From contig NZ_KL370782.1 of NCBI RefSeq assembly GCF_000701445.1, positions 130,983-194,982 of the forward strand: DNA of 64,000 bases, in the 5' to 3' direction. A program made the translations under genes and the position numbers. Source of the stretch: Brevundimonas bacteroides DSM 4726. GTDB lineage: Bacteria; Pseudomonadota; Alphaproteobacteria; Caulobacterales; Caulobacteraceae. The stretch's first letter is position 1. Each line of letters starts with the position of its first letter. The notes under the pieces are model-generated. The model worked only from the letters and a program-made list of their open reading frames with translations, was not told the origin of the DNA and did not search any database. This document shows positions 1 to 7,472 of this stretch, piece by piece.

Positions 1-1193
1 TTGGCGTTGCGGAGCGACGCGAGGTCCGGCGTCGCCACCACCACCACCTCGTCGGCCGCGATCAGGGTGCGGCGCATCCAGCCCGACCAGATGTGGGGCA
101 GGTCCAGCACCACAAAGGGCGCGGTGCCCCGGATCTGGGTCGTGACCTCCTCGAAGGCCTCGGCGCTGATCTCCCAGTCGTTGTCCAGCGTCGCGGGAGC
201 CGCGAACAGGCTGAGCTTGTCCGTGCAACGGACCATCATCCGGTCCAGCAGCACCGGGTCCAGACGATCCGGCTGGCCCAGCGCGTCAGCCACGCCGTTC
301 AGCGGGTCCTGATTGAAATCCAGCCCCGCCGTGCCGAACGGCAGGTCATAGTCGACGATCACGGTGTTGGCGCCGATCTTCTCGGACATCGCATAGGCGG
401 TGTTGTGCGCCACCGACGACGCGCCCGAGCCTCCGCGCGCCCCGACGAAGGCGATGGAGCGGCCGACGAAGGGCTGGGCGGGATCCGAGAACAACCCCCC
501 GATCGCAGCGATCAGCTGCAGCGGCTGGATCGGCGCGACCAGATATTCGCTGACGCCGCGCTTCATCAGTTCCCGGAACAGGATGATGTCGTTGGTCGCG
601 CCGATGACGATGACCTTGGTGCCCGCGTCGCAGACCTCGGCCAGGCGATCCACCTGCCACAGCAGGGCGCCGGGGTCCTGCATGCATTCGACGATGATCA
701 GGGGCGGCGTCGGCTCCTGATTATAGGCATCGACGGCGGCCGGGATGCCGCCCACGCGAATCTGGGTCGTGGCGCGCGCCATGCGACGATCCTGACCGGC
801 CCGTTCCGACGCCGCCAGCGTGTCCTGACGCTCAGCGAAGACGTGGATCGCGATGCGCGGGATGGTGACTTCGTTCTGCAGCCCCGCAGACAGGGCGTGC
901 GGCTGGATGGCGGCGGACGCGCCCGCGACCAGGTCGCCAACGGGGTTGTAACCGGCGCCGGCGGGCAGGCCGCCCTGCGTCACCGGCAGACCGGCGGGAT
1001 GGGCCACCACGGCGCCGCCCGGCGCGAGAGGCGCGTTCGGATCATGTCCGCCGGGAGCCGTGAACTGCAGCGGCTCGCGCGGATTGATATCCCCGGCTTC
1101 TAACGGCGGAGCGGCCTGGGGCATGACGTCAAGTTCGGCGTCGAACTCGTCGTCTAGGGAATCATAAGGGCGCGAGGCGAACGCATTGGTCAT
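1..1193 (-). CDS. cpaE: CpaE, pilus localisation ATPase-like protein (3' end cut by window edge)
   Basis: This is the MinD/ParA-like protein of the tad/flp pilus machine, which places the secretion complex at the cell pole. The first 397 residues are visible; the C-terminus lies off the left edge. An acidic, proline/glycine-rich N-terminus of about 120 residues is followed by a receiver-like region (ending near LFREL-MKRGVSEYLVAP) and then the ATPase domain, opening with VGARGGSGASSVAHN and continuing with VIVDYDLPFGTAGLDF. The deviant Walker A signature lysine is replaced by arginine here (ARGG), and the second lysine is absent, as is common in CpaE/TadZ. It is the last visible gene of the minus-strand run pilA-cpaA-B-C-D-E, 6 bases after cpaD. 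ATG start at 1193. Confidence 0.93.
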   Translation of the reverse strand, partial: MTNAFASRPYDSLDDEFDAELDVMPQAAPPLEAGDINPREPLQFTAPGGHDPNAPLAPGGAVVAHPAGLPVTQGGLPAGAGYNPVGDLVAGASAAIQPHALSAGLQNEVTIPRIAIHVFAERQDTLAASERAGQDRRMARATTQIRVGGIPAAVDAYNQEPTPPLIIVECMQDPGALLWQVDRLAEVCDAGTKVIVIGATNDIILFRELMKRGVSEYLVAPIQPLQLIAAIGGLFSDPAQPFVGRSIAFVGARGGSGASSVAHNTAYAMSEKIGANTVIVDYDLPFGTAGLDFNQDPLNGVADALGQPDRLDPVLLDRMMVRCTDKLSLFAAPATLDNDWEISAEAFEEVTTQIRGTAPFVVLDLPHIWSGWMRRTLIAADEVVVVATPDLASLRNA

Positions 1194-1199
1194 CGACCG

Positions 1200-1883
1200 T
1201 CAGTCCACAGCATCCGAAACCTGTCCGTTCTCGAGCAGGGTTTCGATGACAGCCGCCGTCTGTTCTCCACGGCGGTAGCGATCCAGTACGACCGCGCGTC
1301 GACCGGCGTCGGGCGGGGTCATGGCGCGCGGCGTCACGATGTCGCGCGGATTGGCGATCTGGGCCGCCAGGTTGGCGTTCACGGCGCAGCCGAAGTTGGC
1401 GCTTCCGGCGTTCGAGCCCGTCCGCGCCAGATTGGTCCAGGTCGTCCCGCAGCGCGGGATGGCCGCGCGCACCGTGTCGAAGCCGACGAGCACCGGCGCG
1501 CGGGGATCGGGCGCGACATAGGTCACGACCTGCACCTGGTGGCCGGGGACGCCCAAGCCTTCCAGCGCATTGCGGACGCTCCAGGCCATCTCGCTCGACA
1601 CGGGATCGTCGCCGGACGGCGCCTCGACCCGCAGCACGGGCGCGCCCTCGGCCGAGAAGCGATAGGCGAAGTCCTGCAGCGCCCGGCTCTGGTTGGCGGA
1701 CGGTCCCGTCTCATGGACCGCCAGCGCGATCCGTTCCACGCCCGGCTCGACGGCCAGGGCGTAGCGCGAGGTCGGCGTCAGCGGCTGCGGGCCGGTTCCC
1801 TCAGCGGGCAGGCCCATGCAGGCCGAGAGCGCCAGGGCGGACACAGCGACGAGTGTCATAGTACGGATCATCATGGCGCTCAC
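1200..1883 (-). CDS. cpaD: CpaD, pilus assembly lipoprotein
   Basis: CpaD is the outer-membrane lipoprotein that accompanies the CpaC secretin of the flp/tad pilus. The 227-residue product opens with a signal peptide ending in the lipobox ALSAC, so the mature protein would be lipidated at that cysteine. The middle carries the family features: a PLTPTSRYALAVEPGVERI strand region, and a conserved Cys pair in RCGTTW and NFGCAVNANLAAQIANP followed by PRDIVTPRAM. The start used is GTG at 1883, which overlaps the cpaC stop as GTGA and implies translational coupling; ATG at 1874 is an alternative that still leaves a complete signal peptide. Confidence 0.93.
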   Translation of the reverse strand: MSAMMIRTMTLVAVSALALSACMGLPAEGTGPQPLTPTSRYALAVEPGVERIALAVHETGPSANQSRALQDFAYRFSAEGAPVLRVEAPSGDDPVSSEMAWSVRNALEGLGVPGHQVQVVTYVAPDPRAPVLVGFDTVRAAIPRCGTTWTNLARTGSNAGSANFGCAVNANLAAQIANPRDIVTPRAMTPPDAGRRAVVLDRYRRGEQTAAVIETLLENGQVSDAVD

Positions 1884-3682
1884 TCGATCACATAGCCGAC
1901 CGGACCGGACCAGGCGGGCGCGGTCGACGCGCCCGGCGCCGGCGAGCCATAGGCCTGGTTCAGCTGGCCGAAGAAGATGGTCTGGGCGTCGTTGGCGATC
2001 CGCAGTCCGTCGGCGGGCGTCTGCATCAGGGCCGGGGACGTCGGATTGACGATGAAGGGCTCAACCATCACGACCAGCTCGGTTTCACCCGACAGATAGT
2101 CCCGCGAGCGGAATAGCTGGCCCAGCACCGGCAGGCCGCCCAGCCCGGGCAGGCTGTCGATGGCCTGACGGCTGGTTTCCTGGAGGAGGCCTGCGATCAT
2201 CATGGAGCCGCCGGACGGGATTTCGACCGTGTTCTGAACACGGCGCACATTCAGGCCCGCGATGGCCAGGGCCCCGGTCGTGCCCGCGCCGAGCGTGATG
2301 CCGCCCGTCTGGGTCAGCTCCGACACCTCGGCGGAGATCTGCAGATTGATGCGGCCCTCGGACAGCACCACCGGCCGGAAGGCCAGGCTGACGCCGTAGG
2401 GCTTGAACTCGATGGTGACGTTGCCGTCGCGGTCGCGACCGGTCGGAACGGGATATTCGCCGCCGGCCAGGAAGCTGGCGCTCTCGCCGTTCACGCTGGT
2501 CAGATTGGGCTCGGCCAGGGTGCGGACCAGGCCGACCCGTTCGAACGCCTGCAAGCAGGCGCTGGCGTTGGTTCCTGTCACCGCGCGATAGGCGCTGGAC
2601 ACCACGTTCTCGACCACGTTCGACAGGGCATTGCCGGACTGGGTCTGCAGCAGCGACGTGACCGTGTTGACGAAGTTGTTGACCGCGTTGGTGCCCGAGA
2701 TGGTTTCGAGGTTGAAGCTCGCCGGCTCGGTGATGGTGGTGCCGGTCAGGGTCGTGGTGTTGCCGTTGAAGTCGGTCACGGTCACCGAGCCGGGATTGGC
2801 CGACGAGAACGATATCCGACGACCATCCAGCGTGGTGATGGTGGTCCCCGTCTCGGTCGTCGTCACGCCGGTGACGGTGTTGCCCAGGCTTGAGCTCGAC
2901 GTGGTCGTGTTGCCGTTGGTCGTCGTCGAGTTGTAGTCCGTGGCGATTCCACGGTTCTCGTTGTAGCAGGCACCGGAGCCGCCCAGGGCTGAACCGTTGA
3001 CGCTGTAGGTGTTGTCCCGGCCAAAACCGACCGACTGCAGCCCGTTGTTGAACACCACGTCCGACGACAGGCCCAGCTGCTTGATGGCGTTTCTCTGCAC
3101 CTCGACGATGCGGACCCGCAAGGTAACCTGGTCGGACGCCGCGATGGTCGTCAGGTTCAGGACCTTTTCCGGCGCGGAGACGAACGCGCGAGCCACCTGG
3201 GCGATACGCTCGGATTCCGCAGCGCTGGTGACCATGCCGGTCAGGATGATGCTGTCGTTGACCGCTTCGGCCCGGACCTGGGATCCCGGCGCGACGCGGC
3301 TCAGCGTGTCCTGAAGTGCCGATACGCCCGCATCCACGCGGACCCGCAGCGTCAGGATCGACCGTCCTGCGGCATCCAGGAACACCGCGTCGGTCTCTCC
3401 CGGCGCAATTCCGATGACGGTGATACGGCGCGGCGAATGGACATTGGCCTCGGCGACCGCCGGGTTGGACACGATCACATCGCGCGCATCGGCGGGCAGG
3501 TCGACAGCGAAGGAGGTGCCGCGCGGCAGGTTGATCAGGCGCGGGCCGGATCCCGCCGCCACCGTCTGGCTGGCGCCATAGCTCTGGGCCAACGCCGGCG
3601 TCGCGATCGGCGCCGCCGCCGTCAGGATGGCGCAGGTCAGGGCGACCAGAGGCTTCATCGAAGGGGTCATGGGCGTCCTCAT
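1880..3682 (-). CDS. cpaC: CpaC, outer-membrane secretin of the flp/tad pilus, with a long Ser/Thr/Asn-rich insertion
   Basis: This 600-residue secretin forms the outer-membrane channel for the pilus. Residues 1-33 are a signal peptide. Residues about 46-117 are the pilus-assembly N-domain, 118-180 a BON-like domain, and about 385-550 the secretin barrel (RTLAEPNLT, GGEYPVP, VEIPSGGSMMIAGLLQ, LPGLGGLPVLGQLF). Unusually, about 140 residues between the N1-like domain (ending near LGLSSDVVFNNG) and the barrel are a Ser/Thr/Asn/Gly-rich, NTTT-repetitive stretch bracketed by the only two mature cysteines, C239 and C376. Its start overlaps the cpaB stop as ATGA and its stop overlaps the cpaD start, so the three genes are coupled. 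Confidence 0.95.
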   Translation of the reverse strand: MRTPMTPSMKPLVALTCAILTAAAPIATPALAQSYGASQTVAAGSGPRLINLPRGTSFAVDLPADARDVIVSNPAVAEANVHSPRRITVIGIAPGETDAVFLDAAGRSILTLRVRVDAGVSALQDTLSRVAPGSQVRAEAVNDSIILTGMVTSAAESERIAQVARAFVSAPEKVLNLTTIAASDQVTLRVRIVEVQRNAIKQLGLSSDVVFNNGLQSVGFGRDNTYSVNGSALGGSGACYNENRGIATDYNSTTTNGNTTTSSSSLGNTVTGVTTTETGTTITTLDGRRISFSSANPGSVTVTDFNGNTTTLTGTTITEPASFNLETISGTNAVNNFVNTVTSLLQTQSGNALSNVVENVVSSAYRAVTGTNASACLQAFERVGLVRTLAEPNLTSVNGESASFLAGGEYPVPTGRDRDGNVTIEFKPYGVSLAFRPVVLSEGRINLQISAEVSELTQTGGITLGAGTTGALAIAGLNVRRVQNTVEIPSGGSMMIAGLLQETSRQAIDSLPGLGGLPVLGQLFRSRDYLSGETELVVMVEPFIVNPTSPALMQTPADGLRIANDAQTIFFGQLNQAYGSPAPGASTAPAWSGPVGYVIE

Positions 3683-4620
3683 TGGACGGTCACCGTTTCG
3701 GTTTCGCCGGCCCGGTGAACCGTGACGGTCCGAGTCTCCGGCGTGGCGGAGCGAGCGCGAGGCAGGGGCTGGACCCGACCGGACGGACCGGCGGTATCGG
3801 CATAGGAGCGCAGGACCAGCGACAGGGTCCCTGCCGCCTTGGCCAACGCCAGGGCCTCGGCGTCGACGGGTGCGACTTCCAGGGTCGCAGTGGCACCCAC
3901 GACGGCCTGCTGATCGTCCTCGGCGCGGGTCGACTGGTCGACGGCCAGGACCTTGACGTTCTGCAGCACGGTTGAGGAGGCATAGCGGGTCTGGCCGCCG
4001 CCCTCGCCGCCGGTGTCCTGCAGTTCGACGGTCACCAGGACGTCGACCCGGTCTCCCGGCAGGATGAAGCCGCCGGCTGCGGTCTCGACCGAGACTCCGA
4101 TCGACATGGCCCGCATGCCCGGTTCCAGATAGGCGGCCATGTAGCCACTGTCGCCGGCGCGAACGATCTTGCGCGCGACGATGGGCTCACCGGCCAGAAT
4201 GGGTTCACGCACGACCGAGCCGTAGTAGTCGGCCTCGGCCCCGCCGGTGGCCAACTCCGTGGCGGCGCGAGTGACGCGGGCGACCGCACCCTCGTCTTCC
4301 GGCTCGTCGTCTCCAGCCTTTTCTTCAGCGTCCGCTTCGGCGGCGGGCTGGGGCACGGGCACCGAGCCGTCGGTGATGAAGGCCGGGTTGACCTCTCCGG
4401 CGGGCCAGTCCTTCCACTCCAGATCGGCGTCGGTCAGCCTCTGGCCGGGCGCGAGATCGCGGGCCGCGACCAGCACCTTGGCCATGGGCGCCGCGGGTTC
4501 GGCGGATGCGGTGGCGACGGCCTCGCCGGACGACGACCCCATGGCGCGCACCACGAGCGCCAGGCCGATGGCCGAGACGGCGGCGATACAGATGACGGCG
4601 ATGCGTGCGGGCTTCATCAA
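3679..4620 (-). CDS. cpaB: CpaB/RcpC, SAF-domain pilus assembly protein
   Basis: CpaB is an inner-membrane-anchored periplasmic protein that binds peptidoglycan or the pilus channel through a SAF domain. The 313-residue product has one N-terminal membrane segment (IAVICIAAVSAIGLALVV), then the SAF motif (VLVAARDLAPGQRLTDADLEW ending in a tryptophan), and the C-terminal RcpC-like domain (AMSIGVSVETAAGGFILPGD, then DRVDVLVT). A strongly acidic insert (roughly residues 90-115, EADAEEKAGDDEPEDEG) splits the SAF region. It is the first gene after a 144-base gap below cpaA, and a CtrA-like box lies about 75 bases upstream, so it may head its own transcript. Confidence 0.94.
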   Translation of the reverse strand: MMKPARIAVICIAAVSAIGLALVVRAMGSSSGEAVATASAEPAAPMAKVLVAARDLAPGQRLTDADLEWKDWPAGEVNPAFITDGSVPVPQPAAEADAEEKAGDDEPEDEGAVARVTRAATELATGGAEADYYGSVVREPILAGEPIVARKIVRAGDSGYMAAYLEPGMRAMSIGVSVETAAGGFILPGDRVDVLVTVELQDTGGEGGGQTRYASSTVLQNVKVLAVDQSTRAEDDQQAVVGATATLEVAPVDAEALALAKAAGTLSLVLRSYADTAGPSGRVQPLPRARSATPETRTVTVHRAGETETVTVQ

Positions 4621-4695
4621 ACGGTCTCCGGCGCGACCGGACGCACGCGACTCAAGGCATGCGGGGTCTACCGTTAACGACCATGCCGGGCGCGG

Positions 4696-4711
4696 GTTAA
4701 CGCCGACCTAA
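4696..4711 (-). promoter_or_regulatory. CtrA-box-like site upstream of cpaB
   Basis: Read on the minus strand the bases are TTAG-N7-TTAAC, one mismatch from the CtrA consensus TTAA-N7-TTAAC. It lies 76 bases before the cpaB start codon in the cpaA-cpaB gap. A second GTTAACG occurs at 4673-4679, closer to the gene. CtrA control of pilus genes is established in Caulobacter; binding here is inferred. Confidence 0.5.
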
Positions 4712-4764
4712 GCCGGATACTGGCGCTACCGCTCGGCTGGCGGAGCCTCACTGCTAGAGCGCGG

Positions 4765-5277
4765 TCAGCTACCAAATGCCTGCGCGATCAGGGCGCTCGA
4801 CGGATAGGCCAGCAGCACCCCGCCACAGATGGCGACGCCGTACGGGATGTCTCCCTTGGGCCGGAACAGGGTCGAGACCCAGGAGGGAGCGCCGGCCATG
4901 TAGGGCTGGGCCAGGCTGCGCCCCACGATCAGCACCAGACTGAACACGCCGCCGAGGATCGCCGTCCAGATCAGGAAGGGCGTGAGCGCGGCTGTTCCCA
5001 GCCAGAGCCCCGCCGCCGCCATCAGCTTGGCGTCTCCGCCCCCGACGATGCGCAAGGCGAACAGGGCCACGCCTGTGACCAGCACCAGCAGGCCGACCGC
5101 CAGATGCATGGCCACTTCGACCGGGCTCAGGCCCGTCGCGAAGGCGGCCGGGAAGAAGGTCACGATCAGCGAGGCCGAGATCCAGTTCGGGATCTTCATC
5201 TGCGTCAGATCGGTCAGGGCCGCGATCACGACGAGGACCGGAAGCGGAGCGAGAAGCAGCGAGGTCAGCAGTTCCAT
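4765..5277 (-). CDS. cpaA: CpaA, type IV prepilin peptidase
   Basis: CpaA is the A24-family aspartic protease that cleaves the leader from PilA and the pseudopilins. The product is 170 residues, almost entirely membrane segments. The two catalytic aspartates are visible: D23 in ALTDLTQMKIPNW and D82 in the GxGD-type motif GGGDAKLM. This is the short form lacking the methylase domain, as usual for tad loci. The ATG at 5277 was chosen because it starts MELLTSLL directly before the first membrane helix; a longer frame begins six codons upstream at 5295. It lies between pilA and cpaB on the same strand, separated from pilA by a terminator hairpin. Confidence 0.93.
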   Translation of the reverse strand: MELLTSLLLAPLPVLVVIAALTDLTQMKIPNWISASLIVTFFPAAFATGLSPVEVAMHLAVGLLVLVTGVALFALRIVGGGDAKLMAAAGLWLGTAALTPFLIWTAILGGVFSLVLIVGRSLAQPYMAGAPSWVSTLFRPKGDIPYGVAICGGVLLAYPSSALIAQAFGS

Positions 5278-5367
5278 GCCATCCCTCTGCCACACCGACC
5301 GTTAAGGGCAGGTTCGCCGAATCCCGCGCTCAGGCAGAGGCTCCGCGAGCCGAGCGTCAGCGCGCCA

Positions 5368-5403
5368 AAAATGCAAAGGGCCGGAGCGTTTCCGCTCCGG
5401 CCC
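5368..5403 (-). terminator. Rho-independent terminator after pilA
   Basis: GGGCCGGAGCG and its complement form an 11-bp perfect stem with a 4-base loop at 5378-5403. On the minus strand it is followed by TTTGCATTTTT (ending near 5368). It is 26 bases past the pilA stop. A partial stop here would give much pilin mRNA and less cpaA read-through. Confidence 0.85.
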
Positions 5404-5428
5404 CCGGCTTCAAGACTGACGCTTCTGC

Positions 5429-5596
5429 TTAGATTTGCAGGGCGCCGGCGATGGCGTTGAACACGGCCTCGAGGCGCGTGCCGACCAGGCCGACGGCGGT
5501 GATGATCAGGACCGCGATGAGGGCGGCGATCAGGCCGTACTCAATGGCGGTGGCGCCCGACTCGTCCTTGACGAACTTCTTGATGAACTGGGTCAT
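5429..5596 (-). CDS. pilA: PilA, Flp-type major pilin
   Basis: PilA is the structural pilin of the tad/flp pilus. The 55-residue prepilin has a short basic leader (MTQFIKKFVKDESG), the cleavage site G14-A15, the invariant glutamate at mature position 5 in ATAIEYG, and then one long hydrophobic helix, all typical of class IVb Flp pilins. The ATG at 5596 follows GAGAGGAAG at good spacing; a longer frame starting at 5692 lacks this and adds residues not found in the family. It has a strong terminator downstream and a TTAAC half-site for CtrA at 5701-5705, about 105 bases upstream. Confidence 0.96.
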   Translation of the reverse strand: MTQFIKKFVKDESGATAIEYGLIAALIAVLIITAVGLVGTRLEAVFNAIAGALQI

Positions 5597-5837
5597 GTGA
5601 CTTCCTCTCAGGTAAAACTTGGCTAAGCGAGCAACGATGGCTGGGAGGCTCCGGTCGCCCGCTTGTCCCCCAAACGCAGGGTGACCATGCACCCGTATCG
5701 GTTAAGGCTGCGTCAGAGGGCATGGTTACTGCGATATTCACCTTGAAAACTTCAAACGTAATCCAGTGGCTGCCGTCGAAAGCCAGCACGGGCGGCAATA
5801 TCGCGCGGCCTTCTGCAAGTATTTAGGTCTTCGCTTA

Positions 5838-5862
5838 TTGACCTGTCGTTAACCGTGGTTAG
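5838..5862 (+). promoter_or_regulatory. CtrA-box-like site with overlapping palindrome in the pilA divergent region
   Basis: TTGA-N7-TTAAC (5838-5853) is one mismatch from the CtrA consensus. It overlaps a near-perfect palindrome, CGTTAACC-GT-GGTTAGCG (5847-5864, one mismatch). The site is about 113 bases before the gene at 5966 and 240 bases before pilA. The whole 369-base gap 5597-5965 holds no gene that I can support; it holds this site, the 5701-5705 half-site and the two divergent promoters. Confidence 0.45.
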
Positions 5863-5965
5863 CGACCTGTTGTCGGCGTAACCGGGTTTCAGGATTTGTA
5901 GAGGTTTCCAGTCGATCCTCCGGGCTCGCCTCGCGCGCCTGCGTGAAGAACCCAAGGACTCGCCC

Positions 5966-6373
5966 ATGGCCGGATTTCCCGCCCGAACCCTGTCGGCCCT
6001 GGCCGCCGCCGCGCTTCTGAGCGCGGCCGGCGTCGCCCAGGCCCAGTCCCTCAACGTCGAGATCGATCGCTCCAGCCGCATCAGCCTGCGCGGAGCCGCC
6101 GCGTCCGTCATCGTCGGCAATCCCGAGATCGCCGATGTGACCGTGGTCGACGCCAGCACCCTGTTCGTCACGGGCAAGGGATACGGCGTCACCGAGGTGG
6201 TCGCGGTCGATGCGCTCGGCCGCACTCTCTATCAGGGCGAGGTCGTCGTCACCGGCGGCTCGACCGGCTCGGTCCGCGTCTGGCGCGGAGCCCAGGCGAC
6301 CGAGATGGCCTGCGCCGCCTCGTGCGCCCCGTCGGTGCGCAACACCGGCGCGACCAACGCGCCCACGCCCTGA
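5966..6373 (+). CDS. Secreted protein made only of the CpaC-type pilus N-domain
   Basis: The 135-residue product has a signal peptide (cleaved near GVAQAQ) and then a single pilus-assembly/secretin N-domain. Its core (SVIVGNPEIADVTVVDASTL) lines up with CpaC residues about 66-85 (DVIVSNPAVAEANVHSPRRI), so it looks like a stand-alone copy of the secretin plug domain. It lies divergent from pilA and just upstream of two pseudopilins, so a periplasmic accessory role in the same pilus is likely. The C-terminus has two cysteines (MACAASCAP) that may form a disulfide. ATG start; 17 bases separate it from the next gene. Confidence 0.82.
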   Translation: MAGFPARTLSALAAAALLSAAGVAQAQSLNVEIDRSSRISLRGAAASVIVGNPEIADVTVVDASTLFVTGKGYGVTEVVAVDALGRTLYQGEVVVTGGSTGSVRVWRGAQATEMACAASCAPSVRNTGATNAPTP

Positions 6374-6390
6374 TCCGGACCACCGCAGAC

Positions 6391-6924
6391 ATGACCCGGC
6401 GTCCTCGCCTGTTGGATCTGATCCGCCGTCGTCGGCGCCGCGAAGGTGCCGCGGCGGTCGAGTTCGCCATCGTCGCCCTGCCGTTCTTCTTCGTGATCTT
6501 CGCGGTGCTCGAGCTCGGCATCATCTTTCTGGTCGACTCAACGCTGGAGGCCGCCGTGCAGCAGGCGACCCGCCTCGTGCGCACCGGCCAGGCCCAAGCC
6601 GGGGGCATTTCGCCCGCCCAGTTCCGGGCGGCCATGTGCGAGAACATGAGCGTCTTCGAGGGCGATTGTGGCGAGCGGGCCGTGATTGACGTTCGTCCCA
6701 TTCCCCAGTTCCGCGACCCCAACCCGCCCGATCCGATCGTCGACGGTGAGTTCGACCCCGACCAGACCGACTTCGACCCTGGCGACGCGGGCGACCTTAT
6801 GCTGGTCCGCGTCTGGTACCAGCAGCGCGTCTTCACACCGATGCTCTCGCGCGCTCTGACCCGTCTGGATTCGGGCGATGCGGTGATCCAGGTCACCACC
6901 GCCTTTCGCAACGAGCCCTTCTGA
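6391..6924 (+). CDS. TadE-like pseudopilin
   Basis: This 177-residue protein has the TadE signature: a basic leader (IRRRRRREG), the prepilin-type motif GAAAVEF and then a hydrophobic helix (AIVALPFFFVIFAVLELGII), followed by a periplasmic domain with one cysteine pair (MCENMSVFEGDCG). TadE/TadF pseudopilins are processed by CpaA and are needed for pilus assembly. The start at ATG 6391 puts the leader at the usual length; an upstream in-frame ATG at 6322 would overlap the previous gene. Its stop overlaps the next start (TGATG). Confidence 0.88.
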   Translation: MTRRPRLLDLIRRRRRREGAAAVEFAIVALPFFFVIFAVLELGIIFLVDSTLEAAVQQATRLVRTGQAQAGGISPAQFRAAMCENMSVFEGDCGERAVIDVRPIPQFRDPNPPDPIVDGEFDPDQTDFDPGDAGDLMLVRVWYQQRVFTPMLSRALTRLDSGDAVIQVTTAFRNEPF

Positions 6925-7472
6925 TGATCCGGCCTCGCCATGCGGCGATGGCCTTCTGCGCCCGGTTCCTGCGCGATGCGCGCGGGGTGGCGGCGGTGGA
7001 ATTCGCTCTCGTGGTTCCGCCCCTCATCGCCTGCTACTTCGGCCTCGCCGAGTTCTGTCAGGCCTACATGGCCCAGAAACGTGCCCAGCATACGACGTCA
7101 CAGGTCGCCGACATGGTGGCGCGCGCCCCGACCACCACACGGGCCGAGATCGACGCCGTGATGGATGTCGGATCGCTGATCATGCGCCCCTTCCCGGAAG
7201 CCCCGCTGCAGCTGCGCGTGACCAGCATCACGCGCGGGACCGACGGCATCGCCCGGGTCGACTGGAGCCGGGGTCGTGGCATGACGGCCCTGTCTGGGGT
7301 GCAGACGGTCCCTGCGGGCCTGATCGCCAATGGCGAGACCATCATCATGGGCGAGAGCCAGTATGTCTATGACTCGCCTATCGGACGCCTGCTGCCCGGT
7401 GTGACCAACTTCGGCGGCCGCCACTATCTGCGGCCGCGTCTGACCGACCGCATCCCCTGCACGGACTGCTAG
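6924..7472 (+). CDS. TadE/TadG-like pseudopilin
   Basis: A second pseudopilin, 182 residues, directly coupled to the preceding TadE-like gene through a one-base stop/start overlap. It shows the same N-terminal plan (FLRDARGVAAVEFALVVPPL) and a conserved segment after the helix (QKRAQHTTSQVADMVARA). The C-terminal half is a periplasmic domain ending in two cysteines (RIPCTDC). Its last bases overlap the end of pabB, which converges from the other strand, so there is no room for a terminator. Confidence 0.86.
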   Translation: MIRPRHAAMAFCARFLRDARGVAAVEFALVVPPLIACYFGLAEFCQAYMAQKRAQHTTSQVADMVARAPTTTRAEIDAVMDVGSLIMRPFPEAPLQLRVTSITRGTDGIARVDWSRGRGMTALSGVQTVPAGLIANGETIIMGESQYVYDSPIGRLLPGVTNFGGRHYLRPRLTDRIPCTDC

